Source of the DNA: Strigamia acuminata
Lineage: Eukaryota; Arthropoda; Chilopoda; Geophilomorpha; Linotaeniidae
Assembly (NCBI GenBank): GCA_949358305.1
Contig: OX442319.1
Span: 12,276,001-12,340,000, forward strand
Length of the DNA stretch: 64,000 nucleotides
Direction of reading: 5' to 3'
A program made the translations under genes and the position numbers. Within the stretch, counting starts at the first letter, position 1; each line of letters starts with the position of its first letter. The notes under the pieces are model-generated. The model saw only the letters and a program-made list of their open reading frames with translations, did no database searches and had not been told where the DNA came from. Of the stretch, positions 42,111 through 52,900 are shown one piece after another.

Positions 42111-42880
42111 TTGTGGAGACAGCTTGGGCCGAAACGTTTCAATCACCTAATTGATGCGTTGAAACCAGTTGCTCACATCTTTTGCAACAATACCCAATTC
42201 GAGGTGGGCCTCAAACCCAATTTTAGGCCGGTTCATATACCAGCGCGTCCGGTTTTGACCAATCTTAAAGAGCTTCAACGCTTTAAGGGCAAGATCGGAT
42301 GTAACTCGTTGTTTTTCCTCGGCTATTTTAAAGACTTACGAGGTTTTTCGTCCATTGATCCGTAGGAATGCGTCTTGGGTGTGGACGGCGGATCACTGGG
42401 CAGCCTTTGATTGCTTGAAAAGTCAAATTGCGCTGTTGGCTCTCCACAGGGGCTTTCCCGATTCGGGGAAGCTTTATGTTCCCCGAACGGAGGCCGCTTG
42501 TTCGGGGCTCGTTGTTGCGTTGGTGCAAACCACAATGGCGTACGCGTTCTAATTGCATCCGCGTCACGCGCCTTGAATAGTACATGGAGAGTTACGCGGC
42601 CACAAAAGTCGAGTATCTGGCTGCGGCGTGGCCCGTTACGCGTTTCCGGGCGTATCTCGGGCACATGGACTTCTGCCTCGAGAGTAACCTTAAGTCTTTA
42701 ATGTGGCTTTTTTCCCAGCTTGAACCAAAAGGTCGATTGGCGCGTTGGGTTCTTTTGCTTTCAGAAGATCGATTCATGTTCCTTCACTGTTGTAGAGTAA
42801 AGAATCAGGTAGCTGACGCGTTGAGCCGAGCTCCGGTCGACCTGCCAATCGCGCTGGATGACGAAGATTGCCCAGCGTTG
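42111..42880 (+). pseudogene. Degenerate RT connection and RNase H region
   Basis: The pieces match the end of a gypsy reverse transcriptase and RNase H: NLKELQRFKGKIG, then a damaged DAS motif, then LSRAP near 42820. The preceding catalytic core with its YxDD box, which should lie between here and the protease, is not present in any frame. The space (41523-42110) is too small to hold it. Confidence 0.65.
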
Positions 42881-43023
42881 GACAAGTCGTGTTATTACGC
42901 ATATTTCAACGACTTCAACGACTGGCCAATTCCCGAAATGCTAGAATTAGAGGAATTGACTCATTATAAATCATCAAATTCTAGGATTGTTAGGGCGGTG
43001 ACCTTGCGTCGTAAAAAACGCAT

Positions 43024-43366
43024 TTAGCAGGCCAAACTGAATGCTTTGTCAGCCTTGGGCTCGGTGGGTGTTTCTCCAGTGGATGTTGGACCCCCAAAAA
43101 GAAAGAGGGGACGTCCACGGGAGAATCCCATCACCAGAGACCCGGCTCGAGCTAGATCTTTGCCATTGACGCATTCCGTTCCGCCAACATCAGAAGAAGA
43201 GTCAAGTGCGGTTTCTCTGTCTACTGGGGGCGTTCCTGTGAAGAGAAAACGGGGGCGACCGGAGAAAGCTCCCATATTCTTGGATCGCTCTACGGGCTCC
43301 GAACCCAGTGAAATGCCCCTATACAACGGAGAGCTGCCTGGACACATGGACTCTGAGGAATTTTAA
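43024..43366 (+). pseudogene. Pol segment with two AT-hook motifs
   Basis: Between RNase H and integrase lies an open stretch of about 110 codons with PKRKRGRPRENP (near 43095) and VKRKRGRPEKAP (near 43238). Both are AT-hook motifs, which bind the minor groove of AT-rich DNA. This position normally holds only a short linker. It is in a broken polyprotein and so not functional here, but a live relative may use it for targeting. Confidence 0.6.
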
Positions 43367-43689
43367 GTCCCTGTTTTACCACGGGATTTGTCGCTTTGAA
43401 CGCGTATATGGCGGGATTTGGTCTCTCCTGCACCCTTTATCGATCTGGAATTGTCTGAGCACTCCTCTGACGCAAGCTTCCACTCAACTCCGGCTGAACA
43501 TCCGACAATTGAGATCTTCCTGATGTAGAAAACCATTAAAGAAGCCGAAGTGGCCGTTGAATGGTCAAAAGGACTTATTCTATATCTCAATTCGAAGTAT
43601 CTTCCGCCGGATGAGGGGAAGCTGGAAGAATTAAAAAACAAGTAGTGGACATGGCGTTGCACCATGGTCTTCTGCTATGTAAATTTCCA

Positions 43690-44110
43690 CCAACTAAAAT
43701 TGGTTAGCGAGCTCCCACGCGTCGAATCTATCTCCCGCAGTCGCTTCGTTTCAAGTATTTCCACTGTCTACATTTCCCGTCAACCTCTGGCCATCTCGGC
43801 ATTGAAAAAACATTAATACGTTTGAAAACATGCGAGTTTTGGTCGGGGATGAAAAAAGATGTGGCGGAATGGATTAAAGTTTGCGAACCTTGTCAAAGGA
43901 CGAAGGTGGGAAGAAGGTTGCCCTATGGCGAGGTGGAGACAGCAAAGCCAGGGTGGTTATCTTGAACTTTATACGTTGATTACTTCGGAAAAAGTTGAAG
44001 CCCACCAGCGGGCACTGTTACGCGTCCGTAATGGTTGATACAGAAGGCCGCTGGGTGGATGTACGGCTTACCGAAAAGGTGGATGTTTCCACCACTGACA
44101 ACTGACCTAA
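43690..44110 (+). pseudogene. Degenerate integrase N-terminal region
   Basis: A zinc-binding pattern is visible, with HFPSTSGHLG, then FWSGMKKDVAEWI, then CEPCQ, followed by stops and shifts in the catalytic core. Further pieces of the tail occur to about 44530. Confidence 0.6.
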
Positions 44111-45008
44111 GAAGTTTACCAATAGATGGGCTTATCCAAAACTATCGTTAGCAATAATGCCCCTATCTTTTTGGCAACCAATTCTGTTTTGCAGACCTCT
44201 TTTGAATTTTCAAGTGCTGTCTTTGACACACAAACAGCAAGGTGCCAGTTTTCAACATTGAACGGGGGGCGTGTGTCGCATCCATCGTCTGCTGGGCTCG
44301 AATGCCCTACTTTTAAAGGGCAGGGACGGAAACATCTCGCTGCCTTTCCGTGTCGTGGACGTGCGACATTTCTGTGACGCGTCAAAGAAGCCAGAAGACA
44401 TCTTAGTTAATGCGCCAAATCTTCCAGATGTGGATGTCTCGAGTGGTGTTTCCAGTATCTCGAGTGCGCCGAGTGATGATGAAGATCGACGGGACGCCGG
44501 AAGTGGACCTCATGTTGAGAATGGACCTTGACGACACATCTTCGCACCAGATTCCGGATCAAGGATCATAAGCGTTATAAAACGCATGAAGACCCGAAGA
44601 AGGACTCATCGTGATTGGGACCGGAAGTGCTAAGTGACTTATGTGATTACCGAATGTGACTTTTTTACGCTTTCGTCCAGTTTTCTAAGAACTCGAATTG
44701 GACGCGTGGTTAGTTTATCTTTTGTGTGTTTGTGCTTCGAGTATGCAGTGCTACGCATCATTTTATCGATCTGTGATATTATTTGTTTTGTTTTCTTTTT
44801 CAGAGTTTTGTAAGTTTTGGTGAGTGTTTCTTAGTCTAGTCTTAAATCCGCTAATGTTGCGAAGGCCATTGTTTAACGTTAACGATTCATTTTGTTTAGT
44901 TCTTTAAGTTTTGCTCAAGTGTTAGCATTGATTTATCTCTTTTGTTGTATCGTTTCATTCCTCTTTGCTTTTGTTAGACAGAGTAATAAAACTCTGGCTC
45001 TGGGGGCG

Positions 45009-46401
45009 TGTCACGGTCCAGGTTTTCACGCGTTAAATAATACGCGCTTTTCCCTGTTTGTAGAATTCTAATTGTTGTATTTTGTTTGCTAAAATAACCC
45101 TAAACTTAGCCCAATTCCTAACCTTGTATTTGTTTATTTCACATCCTCATTTGTGTTTGTTTTCCTTTAGTTTCTCCTAACTTTTCCTATTCTGTCTTAT
45201 TTTCACTTGCTCTTTCCTGTCTTTTCTATTTCTGTTCTTTTTCTGTCCGCTTCCTACTTTGCATATCAGCTGATTCGGTGTGTTGTCATGAGTCATGCTC
45301 ATTAAGCATGCACCAAAGCACCGGATTGGTTGGTTAGCTCTTCTGTGATTGGTTTAAACTTGGCCCAGTCTATTCTGGACCAAGTTTACCTCTCACCCTT
45401 TTTTCCCACTGCCTAGGCAGTTGTGCTTTGAGCTTTGGAAGCATAAGAGCTCTTTTGAGCCGGCAACCTCAGAATGCCTGCACAACTCACTAGGGAGCTG
45501 CCACTAAGCTATCCCTTGCCCTGTTGACCTGAAACATGGTCACAGGCTCTTTCCATCATCATACGTGATTAAATTCACGGTTTTATCCATTCGAATTTCC
45601 TTTGCTTTTCCTCTTTATTTGATTTTAACACCGTGATACGCCGTTTGGGGCCAGAATGAGATTCATTTGCGCCATGAGTTTGTGTGTTTTGGTTCCTTGC
45701 GTGAGCAGCGCGGTAATTAGCCCGGTTTGGCCGCCCTGCCTTTTTGGGGCTTTAGCCTAACTTGGCATTGGTTGGATTTTAGATGTGTTTGGGCAGCCGT
45801 ACGTGCCAATTAGTACGCGTTAGCGCTCATTTCTCGTCGAGATTCAACAGCGAGGCGGACGCTGACGCATCGGGATAATACGCGGGTTCTCTTTGTTATT
45901 CATTCCGGCAATTGTTAAGCACTGCTTGGCATTATCGACTCGTCGGGATTCTACGCGTTCCCTTTGAGTTTCGTGTTGTTTCCGAGTTGGAACGAAGCGT
46001 GTTCCCGTTTAACTTCGTGTTTGCACGATATGTTGCGGGTTGCTCTCGTTTAACTTCGTGTTTGCACGATATGTTGCGGGTTGCTCTCGTTTAACTTCGT
46101 GTTTGCACGATATGTTGCGGGTTGCTCTCGTTTAACTTCGTGTTTATACGATATGTTGCGAGATACGCGTGGATTTCTGATTCCAGTGACCACTAAGCAC
46201 TTCTGTCACTCTTTTTACAGCTCGAAAGTACCCGGCAAAATAAATATTTGTGTAATGTCAGGATCTGGAGTGTGTTGCTACCTATATCCAGGCGCACATT
46301 CACGGCCGGGCAGGTTCTGAGGACCAGGCTCCCAGAGATCACTGTATCGCGGCGTCTTTCAAACGCGTCCATTAAATACCTTGGAAACGCGATTCATCAC
46401 A
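45009..46401 (+). repeat. 3' LTR of decayed gypsy element
   Basis: This copy is equal in length to 37383-38775 and identical by eye, including the four-copy 41-base array. The short purine tract TGGGGGCG immediately precedes it. Confidence 0.93.
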
Positions 46402-46537
46402 AAAAATTAAAAATAATTAGAAAAAAATTAAAGAAAAATTAAAAATAATTAGAAAAAAATTAAAGAAAAATTAAAAATAATTAGAAAAAAATTAAAGAAA
46501 AATTAAAAATAATTTTAGAAAACTTTTAGAAACTTAC

Positions 46538-46610
46538 AAGCAATTCGCTGTAAAATTCATTGAGGCGGCCGCAAGTGGGTTTTGGTTCATGCAGGGCTTT
46601 CTGGTTCAGA
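46538..46610 (-). pseudogene. Tudor-like gene exon upstream of the LTR element
   Basis: On the minus strand this exon ends NEFYSELL before a strong donor (GTAAGT). It joins in phase to the exon at 37140-37308 (TDIPLVNPKEGQ), completing the typical lead-in to a Tudor domain. The 9-kb LTR element now lies in the intron between them. A partial copy exists at about 57310-57345. Confidence 0.5.
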
Positions 46611-46840
46611 CTTACAAAACCAAAAATTATCAAAAATTATAAACCAGAACACCAGAGCTCGCTTTTAGCAAATATGGCGATCACGTGGAGGTAGAGAGTT
46701 GGATTTTCAACACTCCCTTATTAAATTAAATTAACAAAAAAAAAATAAATATTTTAATGAAAAAGTGAGAAAAAAATATAGGAATTAAACGTTACTACAC
46801 TACAAACAATAAACCTAAACGAAATAAAAAAAATCTATTA

Positions 46841-47075
46841 CGGTTTACATTCATTTGCTAAGCCTGCAATTGTTTTTTTTGCATCATCGTATTTTTTTGT
46901 TATAGTTGTACAGTAGTCGCATTTTCTGCTTTCAAATATTGTATTTCTTCATTCAAATTTATGATACTGTCCCCAGAATCATGTGCTTCTGATGAGACCA
47001 TTTGCAAATCTTCCGTAAGCTGTTGATTTTCATCAGTAAGCCTTAGATTATTTTTGTGGGCTAACTTATTTTTTT
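46841..47075 (-). pseudogene. Coiled-coil exon, probably same Tudor-like gene
   Basis: The minus strand encodes a Glu/Leu/Asn-rich coiled coil (LTDENQQLTEDLQ, then LNEEIQYLKAENA) that meets a stop, while the next frame continues the coiled coil (KKYDDAKKTIAGLANEC). A frameshift thus interrupts it. RING/coiled-coil/Tudor proteins exist in animals (RNF17, Qin), which fits but does not prove the assignment. Confidence 0.4.
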
Positions 47076-47099
47076 AGACTTCTAAACCTGATGTTTAGA

Positions 47100-47380
47100 A
47101 AGTCTAACAAAACGGCTCTGTCCATCTGTCTGTCCGCATCAATTCCGCAAAAACTACAGCAGCTAGAGCCAAACGGACAACTGCAATGAACTCAGCATAC
47201 CTATATTAGGTTCCTAAGGTATTTTCGTATTTTTCCAACCTCCGGTTTAATAAAAAAAAAACGGTTTTATTTGACTTTTAGCGTTCTATTACACCTGCTG
47301 CTATCGGAAATGACGTATTATATTTTTAGACTTGCCGCCAGAAGTTGCTGATGGCTGTTGTTGGGCTTTCTTACGGAATT
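47100..47380. repeat. Intergenic repeat-like stretch
   Basis: The segment with ctgtccatctgtctgtccgc and a following agctagagccaaacggacaa looks like a dispersed arthropod repeat. I see no gene in it. Confidence 0.35.
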
Positions 47381-47510
47381 CGATCATTTTTGATCGAATT
47401 TTGGTGGGATTTTGTTTGTTGTTGCTTTAATTTGGCCAAAAATTTTATTTTTGATCGATTTACTATTGCCGTAGCTATAGGCCAATTTTGAATATGCTGC
47501 GATGAGCATA

Positions 47511-48161
47511 TAAGGTGCGACTCAAAAAATTAGAAACACGTGAAATTTGTTTGTTTTGAAATGATCTCGTCATTTTATGGTTTTCTAACCTATTCCAATC
47601 GTTTTTTCACATCAAAATAAGCAAGAAACCTTATTTTTAACATGGAAACTTTTATTTTTCTCTCGTAATCAACTAAAATGAAAAAACACCCTGGTTTAAA
47701 AAATTATGAACAGTTGGTTAATAATGATTTATGACAATGTAGACAATGATTTAGTACCATTTAATACCAAATAAAGTTACCCTACTTTAGTATAACTATG
47801 TACACCCTGTCTGACATGGAATTAATTAGTGATTTTAATGTGGTGTTAACATGGTCTGCGACGCATTTTCCATTTGACTGTAAATAAAAATCAGTCTGCT
47901 CGAAAAATTGCTAATGAATTGAGTGTAAATGTATAAAATATCACATTTACTTGAGTTTTGAAGAAGAATGACAATAGTAAGTAGATGAAAAAGAAGGCAA
48001 AACCCTTCCTGAAATAGAATGTTAAAATAAGGTTAAAAATAAGGTTTCTTGCTTATTTTGATGTGAAAAGACGATTGGAATAGGTTAGAAAACCATAAAA
48101 TGACGAGATCAGTTCAAAACAAACAAATTTCACGTGTTTCTAATTTTTTGAGTCGCACCTT
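47511..48161. mobile_element. Tc1/mariner-type MITE, 647 bp, with TA duplication
   Basis: The element at 47513-48159 has inverted repeats of about 130 bp starting aggtgcgactcaaaaaatta. TA occurs on both sides (47511-47512 and 48160-48161). The second MULE copy near 59490 shows the empty site. No transposase is encoded. Confidence 0.85.
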
Positions 48162-48566
48162 AGCTGGTGGTGGTGAATTTGATGTTAGTGCTGTTGCTGC
48201 AGGACCTCGAACGTGCTGAAATTTGCGTCCAATAGGTGGTGATACCGGTGGTGAAATGGGTAGTGAACCGGTCGGTGAATCCTCAACCACATCATGAGTT
48301 ACTAGTGAGGGTTTGCGAACATGATGCGAAACTTGTGCCAAGTACTCTGGAACAGTAATATGACGTTGAATTAATTTATCCTGCGCAGCAATGATGTACT
48401 TGTTGCTCAGTACAAATTTCTTCTTTCGAAGCCGACTCACCCTGAGAGCTGAAGAGGCACGTAAGAAATCTTGATGGGTAAACCGCTCGACCTGTTGCAG
48501 CTTGTGAAGAAATTGCCAAACATTGGACAACCAAGCCCAATGTGTTTTAGCAACGTGCTGTGAAAA

Positions 48567-49362
48567 CTTTCTACTAGGGTTGCACCGAATATTAAAAAAG
48601 CCGAATAACCGAATGCAGTGAAAAAAGTTATTTTATGGTGGGAGAAGTTAGTTTATTGTGGAAAAGTGTTTTTTCATTGTAGAAAAAAGCCATTTTATGT
48701 CGTTATTATGTTTAAAAAGTCAAATTCGCTATAAAAATTCAGTTAAAATCGCAAATTTTAATGTAAAAATGGCTTTTTAAATGTAAAAACCGCAATTTTT
48801 ATGTAAAAATGACATTTTAAATGTAAAAACGTTATTTTAAACGTAAAAACGTCATTTTAAACGTAAAAACGTCATTTTAAACGTAAAAACGTCATTTTAA
48901 ACGTAAAAACGTCATTTTAAACGTAAAAACGTCATTTTAAACATAAAAACGTCACTTTTTCACCGTAAAAATGACTTTTTCCCCATATAATGACTTTGTA
49001 AAGACAAAATTAAACTTATTTTGTCAAAATTGCATTTTTTCATCGAAAAATATAAAGTTTTCTGATGAAATGCAATTTATATAGTAGAAACTACGTAACA
49101 TAATCAGTATTTGTCCTAAAAAGGCGAAACTTTTCTTTGAAATGTGCAAGTTATTCTAATTTTCTAATTATTATGTATTCGGCCGAATATTAGGTTGATA
49201 TTCGGCCGAATACTTAATATTCGGTTTTTTGGCCGAATAGGCCGAATACTTAATATTCGGTTTTTTGGCCGAATAGGCCGAATACTTAATATTCGGTTTT
49301 TTGGCCGAATAGGCCGAATAACCGAATATAAACCGAATATTTGGTGCAACCCTACTTTCCAC
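48567..49362. mobile_element. hAT-like element, 780 bp, with internal tandem arrays
   Basis: The element at 48575-49354 has ends tagggttgcaccgaatatt and inverse. Flanking 8-mers ctttctac and ctttccac match at 7 of 8 positions. Inside are about eight copies of a 20-base unit (acgtaaaaacgtcattttaa, about 48780-48960) and about three copies of a 36-base unit with ttcggttttttggccgaata (about 49205-49320). It is non-coding. The empty site is visible in the other MULE copy at about 59875. Confidence 0.87.
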
Positions 49363-49815
49363 ATTAATATTCGTCTGCCTTATCATCCCGAAAACTGAAA
49401 AACGCTGTGCCATGACTCTTCTCAACCAAAATGTTTCAATGTATTGGAGCAGACGACTCAATGGCGGTGTGGCAATGTTGTTCAGATTCCCACTGTTCCA
49501 ACTCGTCCACCCGCTGCAATTCATGCACCCATGACCGCCTGCAATCACTACACTACACTACACGTATGCTGTTTTCTGTGTATTGTAAGGCTACATTCCA
49601 ACACATGTGTAGCAGTTAAAATAAATAATATTGATTCTGTAAGACTGCATTCCAAATATGAATGCTGTTATATTTCGTAGAATAAAAAGTCAGTTTGAAG
49701 AGGAGAAAACAGAAACAACCTTTTACTCGGCAAGAATAATACAAAGTGTGAAAAGAAACAACGGCACGCGACGTGCACTATATTATTGGATTGAGCATGC
49801 GCAATTACCCCAACA

Positions 49816-49828
49816 AATCCCCCGTTAA
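49816..49828 (-). promoter_or_regulatory. Polypurine tract, copia element
   Basis: The minus strand reads AACGGGGGATT just before the 3' LTR, the expected place for plus-strand priming. Confidence 0.6.
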
Positions 49829-49911
49829 TTGTGAATGCTCGCACAAAGTTCAACGAAAAAATCAAGAAACAACTGTATTCGTATTTTAAAACTATGCTTA
49901 AAAATAAATCT

Positions 49912-52900
49912 TCAATCTTCAATCCTTTCAATCGATTTGACTCCAAGCGCGTGGCGACTCATGTTCATCTTTGCTATCGGGACGGCCTTGGTTAGAAAAT
50001 CCACAATCAGGTCTTCTGACGGGACGTGGACCAGGTGTACATTCCCCAACTTGACCTCTTGGCGGACGTACATCAAATACTTGTTCAAGTGTTTGGTCCT
50101 ACCATGTTGGTTCGATCCACAGATGGTCTGGATCGCTGGCAAACAGTCCGTACTGATCGGTATGCTTCGGGGTACGGATTCTGTTTGTCCGAGCTCGCAC
50201 AAGAGACCACGTGCCCACTTCAGGGTTTTCAGCAGGTCGCACATGGCGAGCGTCTCGCTTTCACACGTTGAAAGCGCGATCAAACTCTGCTTTCTTGTTT
50301 TCCAGCAGACGGTGGCTTCCCCGATCTTGACAAGGAAACCCGAGTAAGATTTGGCGTCCTTTGCCGTGTTCCAACTTGCATCGCAGAACCCGTGTAGTTT
50401 TCCCCCTTGTGATGGAAAAAATAGGCGCATATCCTGCGTACGCTTGAGGTAACTCAACACTCGTTTTATGGCGTTGAAATGAATTTGCCTCGGACTCCTC
50501 GAATAAGTAGACAGCTTGCTGACGGCGAAGGAAATGTCAGGGCGTGACACAATCATGAGATGCATAATGGAGCCCAAAATTTGTTGAAAAATGGTGCACT
50601 CCACCTCCGGCGATTCTCCGTAAACGTCCAAATCCTGCCCCACGACAAGAGGGGTAAGCGCTTTGGCTCGGTCATCCGGAGAAAAACGCTGGAGTACTTC
50701 TTTGATGTATTTTTGCTGCCCAATCCAAATCCCATCATTGGTAATTTCGATTTCCATGCCCAGCAAATAGCGAATTTCACCGAGATCCACAAGTTCGAAG
50801 ACCTTTTCAAGACCTCTCATTAGCCACTTCATAATGGTTTTTCCCCTGTATCCCGCGGCCATGTCGTCGACGTAAATGCTAAGGATGACAAATTCGGTGC
50901 CTCTTCTGTAAATATATACACAATTATCATTAATGAGTGGCAACAGGCCAATTTCCTGCAGTTCCTCGTCCAGGCGCTCGTTCCAGCAGCGCCCAGATTG
51001 GCGCAAGCCGTACAAGCTTCTTTCGAGTTGACAAACTTCATCGTCGCCTTCTTCAAAACCTTCCGGTTGAATCATAAAAATTTCTTCACTGAGTCTTCCG
51101 TGAAGATAGGCAGTTTTTACATCAAACTGCCTGGTTTTGAGTTTGAGTGTTGCAACCATGTTGAGAAAAATGCGCAGAGATTCCATTCGGACGACAGGTG
51201 AAAATGTTTCCGTGTAATCGATCCCAGGCCTTTGCGAGCACCCCACGGCGACCAAACGAGCTTTATACTTGTTGATGCTGTTGTCAGAATTCAATTTTAT
51301 TCTGAAAATCCATTTGCTGCGTATGGTTTTCATGTGGGGTTGCCGCTTGACGAGTTTCCAGACTTTGTTGACGTGAAGAGAATCCATCTCACTCTTCATT
51401 GCTTCAACCCATTTCTCCCTGTCTGGACACCCCATCGCTTCAGCGTAGGTCTCTGGTGTGAACAGCTCCTCCGTGGCAAGATTCGCAGCTTCACGCTGGT
51501 CCATTAGGCGCTGTGAGCGTCGTACGCCCGTCTCAACCAGGTGCTGTTCCCGTTCCCGCATCTCCAACTCGTGGCGCAAGTTTGTCGCTTCAGCCGTCGC
51601 GCCCCTTGGTCGACCAACAGGACGGTTTGGCTCTGGTTCTTCGTCGTGCGCAGGGACATCTGCGTCGCGCGCATTTGCAACGTCGCGCGCATTTGCAACG
51701 TCGCGCGCATTTGCATTTGCAGGATCAACTTGCTTTTCAAAAGTTGGTTCGTCCATGAATATCTCTGCCTCGTGTCTTGCGCAAAAACGTTGATCGTCAA
51801 AATCACTTCGTTTGAGGCGGAAAAAATCGGCTCCGCGCGTGAATTCATCAAATACTACGGATCTTGCTTCGACTATGTCGTCAGTCTCTGGATCAAAAAC
51901 TCGATAAGCCTTGCGGTCAGTGGCGTATCCAACGAAAATTCCTTGTCTTGCTTTGCTGTCAAGTTTGCGCCTTTGTTGCGCAGGAACGTGTGCCCATGCC
52001 TTGCATCCAAAAATACGAAGGTATGCCACCGTTGGCTTGCGCTGCGACCATATTTCCGCTGGGACCACGTTTCCATTCGGTTTGGTCATTACTCGATTTT
52101 TGACGTGTACGACTGTCGCAAGCGCCTCGGCCCAAAAACGTAATGGCAGTTTGGATTCCAGCAGTAGTGATCTCGTAGACTCGATGAGTGTCCGGTTGCT
52201 GCGTTCCGCGATTCCATTGCTAGAGGCGTTGTACGGGACCGTCAACTCGTGTTTGATGCCCTGCTCTTCGCAAAAACCACGGAATTCGTTGTTGACAAAC
52301 TCTCCGCCGTTATCCGTCCGTAGGCGACGTAACTCGTGTCCAGTCTGTCGCTCATTGAGGGCTTTGAAAGCCTTAAAGAAGGTGAAGCTCTGAGATTTCT
52401 CTTTCAAAAAATACGAAAATTTCATTCTCGAAAAATCGTCCGTAAGAATCATTGCGAATCTGCTGCCCGACAGAGAAGGAACTTGGAAAGGCCCCACAAG
52501 ATCAGCGTGGACGAGTTCCAGAGTTTTCTGGGACTGCTTTCCTTTTATGCGTTTGAAGGGGGTCTTGGTCATCTTGCCCTGCACGCACGAAGAGCACGTT
52601 GGCAGTTGTTCATCTTTAAACTTCAGCCCATGTACCACTTCTTGGTCGCGCATCTTGACAAGAGTTCTTTGGCCGACATGGCACAAACGTCCGTGCCACA
52701 ACTCTTTCTCGCTCACGTGTCCAGCTTCAGCGACTGGCTGATCTGCGCCGCTCACGTCGTCCGCCAGGCACGCATTTTCGTGCTGCGTCTCCATCAAGAA
52801 CAAGTTCCCACTTTTGGTACCTTGCGCAATGGTCTCGCCAGTTGGGTCAACGACGTTGGCGACATCCTTCTCAAAAAATACCTTGTACTGTCGCGCAGTC

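Larger units (their letters stand above)
37383..46401 (+). mobile_element. Decayed gypsy-type LTR element with identical-looking LTRs (9.0 kb)
   Basis: LTRs of 1393 bp occupy 37383-38775 and 45009-46401, start TGTCACGG, end ATCACA, and show no difference by eye. The interior carries fragments of gag, protease, RNase H and integrase with many stops and frameshifts, and the palm/fingers of reverse transcriptase cannot be found. A perfect-looking primer site and a short purine tract remain. AAAA flanks both ends in an A-rich context. It sits in an intron of the Tudor-like gene, between the exons at 37140-37308 and 46538-46610, in the opposite orientation. Confidence 0.9.
47380..49551 (-). mobile_element. 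MULE transposase remnant, copy 1 (interrupted twice)
   Basis: Pieces at about 47460-47512, 48162-48574 and 49355-49551 are collinear with the remnant at 59450-60065. The minus-strand protein pieces (RFSVFGMIRQTN, then NVWQFLHKLQQVERFTHQDF) follow the C-terminal pattern of Mutator-like transposases. Two younger elements split it: a Tc1-type element (47513-48159) and a hAT element (48575-49354). It is not functional. Confidence 0.65.
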
